From Puffinus mauretanicus (Eukaryota; Chordata; Aves; Procellariiformes; Procellariidae): a stretch of DNA of 64,000 bases. Numbering within the stretch: the stretch's first letter is position 1; the number at the start of each line of letters is the position of its first letter. The notes under the pieces are model-generated. The model saw only the letters and a list, made by a program, of their open reading frames with translations. It was not told the origin of the DNA and did no database searches. The stretch is taken from positions 124,001-188,000 of the forward strand of contig JAJKFH010000520.1 of NCBI GenBank assembly GCA_023333565.1, in the 5' to 3' direction. Shown here piece by piece: positions 22,956 through 35,092 of this stretch. A program made the position numbers and the translations under genes.

Positions 22956-25900
22956 AATTGGCTTCTGATGGAGGTAGTAGTCTGTCTGTGGGTTAAAGTA
23001 AAAGGGAGTCGAAGAACAGAGATGATGACTGTGGCCAGTAGCTAAATTTTTCTGGCACAATGGAGAATAATAGGAAAGACTGTCCTACGAGGGGAGTGGG
23101 CGTCGGTACTGTGAGGAATTCTGCGTGAACTGTGAGAAATCTTATTGTCTTTTTGCATCAGAAAAAAGGTATATATCTTCTGGTTTGTCTTCTGTTACAG
23201 AAATGCATAGGAGTACCTTCCTCTTCATCAAACTAGCAGCAACTTAATCACCAACCAAGAAAAATTACAAGCACTTTTTGGAGGAGGAGAATATGAATAA
23301 TAAATCATATGTAATGATATAACAAATTGAAGACATTGAGGATCTGTGGTCATAAACATGAGAAAAGAAACTATGCAAAATAAAATAGAAATATATTAAC
23401 ATCGTAATAATTAAATGATAGGCTTATGGGAGAAATGTTCTCCTGAATTCTACTAATAAAAACTAACTTATTTTTGTCATTAAATAAGAAGGTTTTGTTG
23501 TTATTAATTTTTTCTGAACCCTAAATTTCATCTCAACATGCTAACCTGCTTGCTTTCAAGAAAAAACAAACAAACAAACAAAAAACTGCCTTAGAAATTC
23601 AATTTTGCATTACCCATCATAGTAAGCTTCAACTTGCCTGATGGCTCTGAGAAAGTGCTAAATCATTTATTTATATCGTAAAAACAATAGATGGCCTTGT
23701 TTAACACAAGATGTAATGTATTAGTTTTATACTTTATGTGGATAGTAAATCCAGCTAACATAGAATAGAACTAACAAAGAATGTCAGTCCTACACATAGT
23801 TCCGTAAGAGCTCTAGGAATGAAACATGGAAGAATGACACCATTTTTCTCAATGGCAGTTGGAGTCATCTGTCAGTTCAGGGGTATGTTGTGTTAAAATC
23901 TTCCTGCTAACAGATGAGTTAAACACTTCACAATCATTTAAGTATTAAATCACACAGCAGATGCTTGGTTGATCCGTGTTCTTTCCCCCACTTGCTCATA
24001 CATGCCCAACAATACAATAAGAAATAGTTAGGCTGAGCTATATTTTGAAATCATGTTATCACTTCAACCTATGTTTACTCTGAGAAATGTGTTTCTAAAT
24101 TCAGTAATTCAAGGAAAATCTGTATTTTTAATTCTATTCTTATAAGGGAAGGTCAAATTTCTAGGACAATACCAGATTTTTTCCCTTGAAGTTTTCAGAT
24201 GTGTCCTGGGTTAATAAGAAAACAAACCCATCTCCTTAGTTAATACAGTTTGCAGAACTACAGCACTCTAAAATGAAACTTGGAGCTAAACTATACTAAG
24301 GCTTGCATTTTCTTACTAAGCTGGATAGTCGTATTTGGGTTTTTTTAAATGCTGTATCATAGCAATCTCAAAATTTAATGAATTCAAGAGTGTTCCTGCT
24401 TCTATTTTTGAGAAGAACTGGGAAACATCTTAATCTTCTAAAGGTCAACTGACCCTTTTGCAAATTTTTAGCATCACGTTGCTAGTATTAATTTTCTCCA
24501 AAGCTCAGTATGATGTTTGCACTATGAAGGGAAGATCTTTGTTTATTTACATGTTCTTTCAGTCTAGCTGTCTGCTATAATGAAAGTATTTCATTTATTT
24601 AGAGCGTTCATTTGAAGTAAAAAGACCAAGCAGTAACTGAAAAATTCAAAGTTTACTTTTTTTTCTAGCTTGTGGGGGAAAAAGTAGTTAGAAATGTTGT
24701 GAAGTTCTCATTATAAAGATTGAAAGGTCATAGGGTTATATTTTCAAACTTGTTTAGACATCCAAATATATAGTTAGCTGCCCAGTATGACTACATGAAT
24801 GTACATATGCATATCTAAACATCTAACTATCTTGAAATTTTGGCCAGGGATGACTTTGGGCAAAACTTATTAAATTCTGTTGATTTTGATAATTGTTATT
24901 AAGAACAGATATATGTGATATTCTAAACATGTTTTCACATGTGATGGGTATGCCAGGAAAAAAATGTAAATTCATTAAAAAAAAAGCAACAATTCTGTCT
25001 TGGTTGTTTACAGTTCATTTGCAGTTTTCTACCTAATACAGTCTGAGACAACTCTCAAATCAAATCAAGAACAAGGAATGCACCGTTCTTCAGTCTCTAA
25101 AATATCAATAGAAAAATCAAGTTTCTAACAATGTATGCCAACTTATACACTCTCTCAAATAAATATATATGAAGACAATATATCATTTTACTCAGCAAAG
25201 AATATCAAATCTGCCATTAAGGTTATAGTAGATGGCAAATAAATCAGGCTATGCTGAAGAGGCAAACTCTGATTAAAATGATGGTTTAGATCAATTGACC
25301 TGAGTCAGCCTTCTCTGGTGATAGAAAACAGCTTTTTATAATTACCTATAAATATTAAACATGATTTGATGTCTCATGCCTCTGTATTTGGGAAAAGAAA
25401 TCAACACAAGGCACTTAGTAGCATGTAGGAGAAAGTTGTACTGAGTACCTTGGTGCAATTCTCACTTACGCTGAAGTTAAAGCTCTGACCGTGCCTAGTA
25501 CATAACTAGATTTTAAACGGTATTTTGGGATGGATATCTGGATTTTGGGGAAGCAAGGGTTGTGTGATTCTACAGCAAATCAAGCATTGGTAAAGGGGGC
25601 TAGTCTCAATGCAGTTAGTGCCTCTCATTCCAATTTTAGCTGTTACTATAGTGCTTGTAGGAGGAAAATATGTCTTCCTCCCTTGCTTCTTGTTCTTCAC
25701 CTGATGGAAAATGACAATGCCATATGCTAGTAAAATATGCTGAGACACATTTCAGTATGTTGAAAAATACATGAGACTTCAAGACTATTTCCAGATTCCA
25801 TTAATATACCACAGTTTCATTGCACAGTAATAATGGGCTGAACATTACATGTGGAGGCAAGTGTTGCTGTTTCTTACAAAATATGAAAAGGTGTGCAGTG

Positions 25901-28900
25901 TGCTCAATACCTGTGTTGCTATTTTTGGAGAAAAACTTTGGCTGAAGATCTCCACCATGGAATATAACCTGACCTCATTGTAACAACCCTACAAACCCAG
26001 CTCAAAGGAAACCAGTTAGAGTAATTAGAATGAGATTAAACTCTTAGCAAGGCTGACCTGCATATAATGACCATACTTGTTTTTCTCGCTCCGCATGAAG
26101 TTTTTACATCCATAGGAGGTGAAAATATGCATATAAAATGCTTGTGCTGTTTTCTTTAAAAGCATCCCTTAAAGGCTGATGTGCTCCATAAGTTTCCCCA
26201 AAGTTCTGAATATTGATGTTCAGTTCAGACTGGGACTTATTATGCTTAGCATCAACTTGCCAAATCCTATTATAGTGAAAACCTTGAGATAATGTTTAAT
26301 GGCATGAAGTGAGACTGCTGTAGTGAAGTTAAATGATATGTGCCTAAAGAAAACAAATGATTTAGCAAGAATCTTGAAATCTTTAATCTTACACATAGTT
26401 TCTTAGGAGTGTGTTTATAGAAAAAAATCGAGTTTTTCAGTGCCGAGACAAAAAATAAACAAAGTCATATCAAAATGAAACAGCTATTCTTAGTTTGAGA
26501 CATTTATTTTCTCCAAAAGGGTAAATCTGCAATGAGTCATTCCACAGCTGGTGCTAAAGCTGGGTTAGTCACATGCCTATGACCCTCTTAACATGAGTCA
26601 AACACCAAAAGGTTCCTGAAGGCACTAAAACCAGAAGTCCATAAAATATAGGAAGGTCCAGGACCAGTAGATATCTATTCAAGTCACCGCCACCTTATCA
26701 TCTTTCATACACATGCCCATGCTTTTAACCAGTGCTTCCTGCATCTGCATTGTTAGCTGGGCATTGCATCAAGCTGAATTAAGGTTAGCCTACTAACAAC
26801 AGCTTTAACTAGTGCTTACACCTCGCAATATGTATTATCCTGTAAACTGTATGTGTCACTGAGCCCAGCAAGTACGGCAATGTCCATCTTTTCTGCACAT
26901 CTTCAATGTGCAGCAATTCTCTTTGGCATTATATTGCAAAGCCATTTTTTCTTTCCAGGTTGGAAATTAAGTTGGACTTCTAATGAGCTCAGGAAACTGC
27001 AAATATTATGGATTGCTCTTTAGAAGTGCTTCCAGACTACTCATAGAAGCTAAGAGAAGCAGGCTGATTGCAAAGAGCAAAGAGTTGCTTCTTGTGCATG
27101 GGTGGCTGAGAAGTCAAATCCCTGATGGTGAGTCAAATTCTATCCTTCCAACCAAATGACTGTAATAAAGTACAGTCGTTGGATGCTAAGTGAGATTTTT
27201 ACCCCTCTTCAATAGCTTTGCCAGCACTTTTTACTTTTAACCTATGCCCAGTGCTTGGACAGGAAAGATCAGGGCTGTCATGATTCGTATCACACTGCCC
27301 CAGGTTAAATGATGTGGGGCAGCCTGATCCACAGCAGAGAGCCCTGAGTACCCTCACGTATGTCGTGTGTGTGGCTGAGCTGGCAACGCTGCCGTCTAAA
27401 CGCACCAATAGCCAGGGTTTCATTACATATAATTGCAAATTCAAGAAACTGAACAGTTGGTAATGTTTATTTAAAATGTTGAAATAGTTGCAAATGATGA
27501 TAGATCGCAGGCAGACAATGATGTGTGATGTCTCAGTGACCCTGCCCCGCAGGAAAAACATTAAATCATTGGGGAAATAACTTTAATTCTAGCAATAAGA
27601 GGAGCAGCTATTTACAGGACTGCAGTTGGTCAGCCAGGCAGTTCTAAAAGGGAAAAAATAATAGCCAAGTATTCATTATTTGCAATTGTTTCACCTCTTC
27701 AGTTAAGTAAATTTTGTTATTTTTATTAGGATGTGCTTATTAGAACAAGTACAAAAGAACCTAGTTCATTACAGCTATGGAGGGGAGTGAAACACTAAAC
27801 AAAATGCATTCATATGTCAAAATGAAAGACAATTTCATCAGTGTTTTTGTCCGCTTGTCCATGCCCTATCAATGCTTTATCTTATCCATGTGAAAGTTTT
27901 GTTTAACTTGAAAAGTGTGATTATACTTTCTAGTAAAACAGGCAGAGAGACTTATGTGCAGACATTTTTATTATAGACTTAGTCTACTTGAATTCTGGTT
28001 ATAGTCATCAATTTATTCTGAGTGTACACAAGTTTCAGCTGACCCAACTTTCCACAAGACCTTAATCTATCTTTTTTTTTTTAGCAAGCTCACTTACAAG
28101 TATCTAGATGCGGAAGAGTTGGTGAGATGATTAAATCTTAATACTGAAATAAGAATCACTGAAATCATTCTTTGCATATATTTCAGACACCATTCATATA
28201 TTGTCTTTGATATAGACATTATGAAAGTGTATTTTACCCTGCTACTGGGGCCGTGTGCAGATGCTCAGTTGCACAAACTCACTTGAGAGGTGGTAACTTG
28301 TTAAGACTTCAACAGATATTCATGAGTGATGTGTCAGAGTCCAAAACCTCTGACTGGCTCTTATGCTTGGCAGTGACAAAAAAAGTGGTTCTGAGTTGGC
28401 CAGAAACCTGACAAGCTTAGGAGAGTTGTTTTTCTGCACTATTTCTGAACTGTTTTCTTTCTCCCACCATATTTTCCCATTTCCTATCCAAACAAACACC
28501 ACTCCAGTGAGGAAACTTCACTTTATATAGTATAAGGTTACATTTCTCCATCCCTGAAGCCTTCATTATCTCCAATAACACCTCCCAGGTTTATGTTAAG
28601 CTATTTGAGTACTGAGAAGAAGGTATTAGGAGTGTGTGTTGGTGATTGTCATTGGTGCTACTCTACCTAGGCAATATGCTAAGATTTCTTACAGCATTGG
28701 AAATCGGCATACCTTCTTTTTGTATGTGTCATTTGGAAATGCAATTCACCTCTGTTCTATGCTACAGGTCATCTGTACAAGTAAAGTGTGGAGTTGCTAT
28801 ATCAACGTACAGGTAATCTTGCTAGCCTTCTTTGTGCAATCCTGCTGGTTCTTCATAACAGCTTTACACCATTTAATACTATTCAGCCAGAAGACAACCA

Positions 28901-29196
28901 GACTCCAGAATGTATATAAAATCAAGGATGGTATAACATGGTAGTCTGATCTGTTCAACAATTGTTAATAATAGTTTTCATACTGGATTCATCTTTTGTC
29001 TGCTCTTGATGTTTCTGTTGATTATTTGTGCTAATGTAAGTTAAAGCAGAATGGGTCCGCGATACTGCGAAGTCTTTCAAATGAGCCATTGCCAGATCAA
29101 TGACAACATACAGCAAAATCTGTAGTCATTAGTGATCAGCTATAGCTCTAACACAGCCTATCAATTCAGAACCAGTTTTACTGACACGCAGGATAC
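22956..29196. other. Non-coding DNA, no gene seen
   Basis: No recognisable gene or interspersed repeat. An (AAAC)n run lies at 23561-23585. A splice-site-bounded interval at 26959-27127 is discussed as a weak exon candidate. A 120-codon minus-strand frame at 27199-27561 has no recognisable domain. The composition is strongly AT-rich in 23250-25200. Confidence 0.6.
23561..23585. repeat. (AAAC)n microsatellite
   Basis: AAAAAACAAACAAACAAACA followed by AAAAA. Four near-perfect tetranucleotide units flanked by A runs. Confidence 0.85.
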
Positions 29197-29201
29197 AGTA
29201 G

Positions 29202-29753
29202 TGTGGTGTGTTGATCCTGGCCAGCAGCTAAGCACCTACACAGCTGCTCGCTGACTGCCCACCCCTGTGGGATGGGGGAGAGAATAGGAAGAGCAAGAGT
29301 GAGAAAACTTGTAGGTCAAGATAAAGAGAGTTTAGAAGTGAAGGAAAGAGAAATACAAACCAACAACTGATGCAAAGGCAATCACTCACCACCTCCCACA
29401 AGCAGACCAATGCCCAGCCAGTCTCTGAACAATAACTACCATGGAAGATAACCCACACACACCTTTTTTTATTTATTGCTGACCATGACATCATATGGTA
29501 TGGAATATCCTTTTGGCCAATTTGGGACAGCTGTCCCAGCTGTATCCCCTCCCAAATTCTTGCCCACCCCCAACCTTATTGCCCATGGGAGCAAAATGAC
29601 AAACAGAGAAGACCTTAATGCTGTGTAAGCACTGTTCAGCAACAGCCAAAATATTGCTGTGTTATCAACACTGTTTTAGGCACAGATCCAAAACACAGCA
29701 CCATATGGGCTGCTATAAAGAACATTAACTCCATCCCAATCAGATCCAGTACA
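29202..29753 (-). mobile_element. Solo LTR 2, same ERV family
   Basis: This is a 552-bp minus-strand LTR. On the minus strand it starts TGTACTGGATCTGATTGGGA (complement of 29753 leftward), aligning with the starts of the other two copies. It ends at the complement of TGTGGTGTGTTGATCC, so the TGT...ACA termini are retained. The flanking 5-bp repeats AGTAG (29197-29201) and AGTAA (29754-29758) differ by one G/A transition and are best read as a slightly decayed target duplication. The CRE position reads TGATGTCA on the minus strand (29486-29493), and a TATA-like AATAAATAAA lies just beyond it. No polyadenylation AATAAA is seen at the place where copy 1 has one. No internal retroviral sequence adjoins it. 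An 88-codon minus-strand frame (29228-29494) is incidental. Confidence 0.88.
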
Positions 29754-32700
29754 AGTAAACAGAGTGCTTAGTGCCTAATTTATTGGAAATAGACTTAAAT
29801 TCTGTTAGTGAATGGACTGCAGAACTTAATCTTAAAAAAGGAAGTGCAGCTCACTTCTTGGAGACCATATTTGCTATTTTCTGCTAATTATGTAGACAAC
29901 AGATGCTCAGAGTGCCCGGCGCCTCCTGGCAGGCTCCTCACATGTGGAGAATAGCATGTGTGTCCTGGGGAGTAAGAGAGAAACAGCAGGATCTGGTTTG
30001 TGCTCAAGTCTCCACATGTGGTGAGTTTAGGAGATAACTGTGTTGTGCACTTGGTTCCAGGAACTGAAAAACATTTCTGGGTTTTGTGGTACAGATGTAG
30101 TCCAAAAAACCCCTTTATGTCCTCTAAGATTGGCAGTGAACCAACATCTTACGGTAGACTCAGAGCTGGAGGACAGTCTCATCTGCAGCTGAACTTGAAT
30201 GGGACGCCTTCATCCGCAAGGCATTTAACTCCCCAAATACTTTCAGTGACCTAAAGTCAGGTGTTAACACTAGCCTCTAGCTGAAGCAAAGTATAATTCT
30301 AAGTTTGTAAACAGGAAAAGGAAAAGGAGATTCACAGACTTGAAGCGTCGAAGTAATGTGCTTAGATCTTGTTTAATACCTTCTCTATAGCTTGACACAG
30401 CCCTACCTTTCATTAGCAGTTCTGCAGATCTGTATTCACTTGCATTGACTTTCATTTCAAGAAGGATGAGCTGTTCCTGCAGCAGCTGTGATATAACTGT
30501 TATGAATGTGAGGGTGTTCAATGCATTCCATTAACAGAGAGAGGAATTATGTTTTACTGGAAGTGTTGGAGGAATTCTGCCTCATCCCTTTGTACAATTT
30601 CTACACAGCAGTCGACAGAGAACCACGCTTTGTGTTCATGAAAGCACTGCATGGCTTCCTGAATTGCTTCTTACGTGTATAATCTGAATGCAAATCGCAG
30701 CTCTATGTTCATTATAGGTACTATAAAGTAGCAGTAAGTGTTGAAATTTATAACTGGCTGAATTTGCTATAAAGGATGTGTGCTTTATTGTCTGTTAATG
30801 TACAGTTGCTGCAGTAAACTTTGCAGTCTTGTTATTTTATAACGTTTTACCGTGCATATTAGAACAGCATGCTCACACTGGCATAGTTAAGAATGAGTTG
30901 CAGTTTCCATTACAAACCTCTGTTTTCAGTCGTAAAGACTCACTCGCTGCTCTAACATAGTGCATGAATTTTAGATCTGCACTTTTTCCTTAGAAGCAGC
31001 CAGATTGGCTAATTCCAAATAATTTATGTATGAATACAAGAGAATGGGGCATTTGTTGGAATTTGGATTAATTTTCAATCTTGTATTTAAAAATGCAAGT
31101 GGCTTTAATTTAAACAAGGAAAACCGTTGTTTACAGTAGCTGTTCGAGTTTAGTTAAGTGAACTCTTTTCCACTCTTTTTTCCCAGAGGGTAACGGAGGG
31201 CCTACTTGATGTAAAGTCATAATGACCTGATGTAGACCTGTATTTTAAATGAGTCAGTCCGGTTGGTCAGTGGGGCTTCTGCCTTAGTGAAGAGTACAGG
31301 ACTCTTATTATGAGTTGAAGTCCATGCAGACAGATGTTTCCCAGAAGTTAGGTTTTTAAGAATCCTTGATAAGGAAGAAATCCAGATAACATTTTTTAAT
31401 AATCATTTTGCATTCATGTTACATTTTGCCTCTGAAGACTTCGTTGCACTATACAAAGAAGGATACTGGAGGTACTACTCCCTGCACTTATTCTCTAGAA
31501 CGGAGGACATAGGTACTAAGCAGGCAAAATACATGGTATTAGCTAGTGACTCAATATCAGAGAAAGGATGAATGTAGACTGCTGGTTAGTTACTGGGCAA
31601 TATTGGGTTTTAGGCTAGCCTCTGTTTTGGTTGTTTGGGTTTTTTTACTTTCTTGCCTCAGGCTCAAGTACTTCCAAAGAAGCTGTAAAAGTCAGAATTT
31701 CTTAATCAGTAAATCTAAATGTGGCTGGTATAGCTCTGGAAGACTACAGAGATGTGCATCTGTGCCCTATTCTTAGTAAAAACTCATGGGAACTATGTTG
31801 GGAAAAGAAGAGGATGGGGCAAAAGTGGAGGTCCATGCTCCAAGACATGTTTAAATGCAAGATGTTTGGGAGGATTTAGGTTTACACAAATCTCTCTTTG
31901 AAAGTCAATGAGAAACCCTCACACTTCCTGGCTGTGTGTTGTTTGGAGGTATGGGATTTATTTTGGCAAACTGGAACAACTCTATGAGATTCCTTGGCAA
32001 TCTGTTGAAGTTACAGGTTCACCATGGGCAGCAACGAGGTAAAATAGGGCATAATGTTCCACTGAGATGGCAACGGAGGGCAAAAATGGAAAATAAGTAA
32101 ATTAATGTACTTGTCCATGAAGTCATGTACTAACCGACTGGGTAGAAGTTCATGTGCTCAGCTGCAGCATCTTCCCAAAACGTTAGTGACTCTTGAGGAA
32201 GACAAATCAGGGGCTAGTGTATGTACCAAAACATTCCTCTGGGCAGCTCTGTTTGCATATATTAAGAAATGGTGGAAGAGATTAACCTATAAAAATATTT
32301 GCTAACTGAGAACATTTCAGGCAAAAATGAGGCACAAATCACATTCCCCATGCCCACTGCTGACCTGCTGTGTCACAACGGGGACTTCCATTTTCTCTGC
32401 AAAATACTTGGAAAGCAACACAAAGAGGCAACATTCCTTGATTGCTCAAAAGGCAGTGGGACATACGGATGCACAAGAACTGCAAAAAACTCACATCAAA
32501 GTCAATGTTTCAAGGGCTAAATGTTTTCTGAGCTGAGAAAGACAGGGATGTCACAGCCTTTGCAGATCTTCTCCACCCTTGCCCGGAGCTTGCATGCCAA
32601 GCTGCAAGGTGGCCCTTCATCTGCATCCTCACCCTGCACCGGTGAGTGCTCATTAAAGAGGACACGTTTTGTTTAACAAGAAAGTCCCCTGTATCGTCTT

Positions 32701-35040
32701 CTGTGCAAGTCAGCTTCCCTTGGACTTCCTCAGAGTTACAGCATTACATTTCTGGGAGCTGCTGACAGCCCCTGAGGCAGAGTTAAGCTGAGCTGAGGAC
32801 AGCTGAAAAAAGAGGCAGTTTCCATCTGCACAGGCTTTTTATTGCATTTCAACTTTGCTCTAAATACTTTTCCCTTTCGAAAGGATGAATTAAGCAATGC
32901 TTTGCAGTGACAGGGACATCTTCAAAATAAGCATTTGCTGAGAAAGACAAGTCTTTCAGCATCCACGTCACAGGGTGGCCCGCAGAAGGCGGTGTGGGTA
33001 GTATCAAAGGGGGCTACAACACATGTCCCAACTTAACCTCTTCACCCAGCATTTAATACCCACCACTGGAGGGGGTGCATCAAGTGAGCCTGTAGGAAAA
33101 CCTGTGGTGCGGGTAAGCACAGGGTAGGCAGTACTGGGGGGCGCAGAGCTGAGCAGCAGCCACCGACCCCTCCTGGTGCCACCATCCCTGCTCCCCCAGC
33201 ACCAAACGGTACTCAGAAACCATCCCTGCAGGGCCACAGAGCGATGTGGGCATTTTCCATTAGACATCTCTCTCTGTCAGGAGAGGCAGAAAGAGCCAAT
33301 TTATTCAGCACTGTGAATTCTTTGTTCATCTACCTACATAGCTGATCCGCTTTTAATGACACCTTCAGTAATTGAAGGTGGCACACGAGCCATGAGATCA
33401 GTACAATTTCTTGCCCTTTCCAGTTGTTTCACATATAACATGATTAGCAGCAGTGATAGTCTTCACGGCGCTTGTGAGATCCGTGTGGAACTTATTTTCC
33501 AACTACCTCAACTGCGATGTGGCAATGACAATAATAACGTTGTTGATGTAGCGGCAGTGCTATAGCCGTGAAGGTCTAAGGATGTAAACAGTGCAAGGTC
33601 TGGGGAGAGTGGTTATAGCTTTTATCAGACCTGCTAGATGCAGCTAAAAATACAGATAAGCTTCCAAGCACGCAAGACTTGATACCACATAAGAACATCT
33701 GTTTTCTCCATCTATGAGTAAGTCTAATAAAAATAAAAAAGGAGGGCTTACTGTATAACCTTTCTCCTTTCTGTTAGAGGTTAACAGTTCTTAAGGACAG
33801 TGTAGTTTGGCTCAGACAGACAGCAAGCTAGAGAAAAAAATTCTTGAGGATTAATGTGTTTTCTGCTGTACGCTGTGGGGCAAACCCTCGGTGACTGCTG
33901 CTCCCTCTCTGCACAGAAATCATCTGAATGCTGAACTTCCCTCCAGCACAGCTCAGGTGAAAAGCCGTATCTGCTAACGCAGCCTGAAAAGAGTGGTACT
34001 GCCTTTGATACTGATGCTTTGGGATCAGCTTCAGGAGACGTTAGTGTACAAATCCATGGCTCTGGCTCTCCCCTTGCCTACCCCAGGCTGTGGTGTGGAC
34101 AGGGGCAGCCCAGCACACAGTTCTGTATTGTGCAGCCCAATAGACTCCAGTTTCAAGGTATTTCCACAGCTGTGATTTCTGCAGCACGTATTTATCCTAA
34201 TTCGGTTGCCATCAGTTCTTCTATGGCTCTTCCACAGGACTCGGGTGTGGTCCTGTGTGCAAATCCCATGCTTAAATCCTATTTCTAATGAAAGAAAAAA
34301 AAATCAAAGCAAGCTGAACACCAGCATGAATACAAAGTCTTGTGGGTGCTTAGTGCACCAGAGAAATATGATTTTATCGTGTGCCTTATGATATGTGTTT
34401 GCAAAGAAACAATGTCAAAATTATGCTGTTGTAGAAAAGCACCCCTTGGAAATATTGTATAAATCCTGTAGATGCAAATGATCTCTTCCTAAAAGCACAA
34501 ATGAGTTAAACTTACTTTAACTTCTCTACCCAAGATAAATTACTGTAATGATTAAACACAGTTCAGGAGCTACTTTGTACATGGTGCTACCAAACTATCA
34601 ATTACAGACAAGTCAGCATGGACTGAAGGGAAAGTAAGATCCAAATTCAGAAAAAGGATGAAAAAATACACAGAGAGAAAAGTAAGTGAATTAAAAGTAA
34701 CAAGGGAAGTACAAGCTGCAAAGAGGAACTGCTGCATAATACCTGCCTTTTTAAAGCATCTGAATTTTAGCACTAGCTGAATGTAATCTTGCAGTTCTAG
34801 TCTCACAGGACATGGCTTTCCAAGAACATTTGGAAAGTAAAAGCTTGAGGAAAAACATGGTGCTTGATCTGGGACTAATCAAAACCTTTAATCAGGATGG
34901 GCACACACAGGGTGGGCAGCAGCACCTGCCGTTATGAGGGGTCTAGGGTAACATAACACTCAGGCACTTGGGATTTTTTTTCTTTTATTTCACTTTCCTG
35001 GGCATCAGTGTTATTTTTGTTTGGTTTGGCTTTTCACATG

Positions 35041-35092
35041 TATTTTTTTATATATATATATACACGAATTCATATATATTTTTATATTTTTT
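35041..35092. repeat. AT-rich (TA)n low-complexity patch
   Basis: TATTTTTTTATATATATATA continues into a short interrupted TA/T-rich stretch around an EcoRI-type GAATTC. Simple-sequence DNA. Confidence 0.8.

Noticed and set aside
23561..23585. (AAAC)n run as the poly(A) tail of a retrogene
   Set aside because: The upstream sequence has no coding resemblance, and the run is a regular microsatellite.
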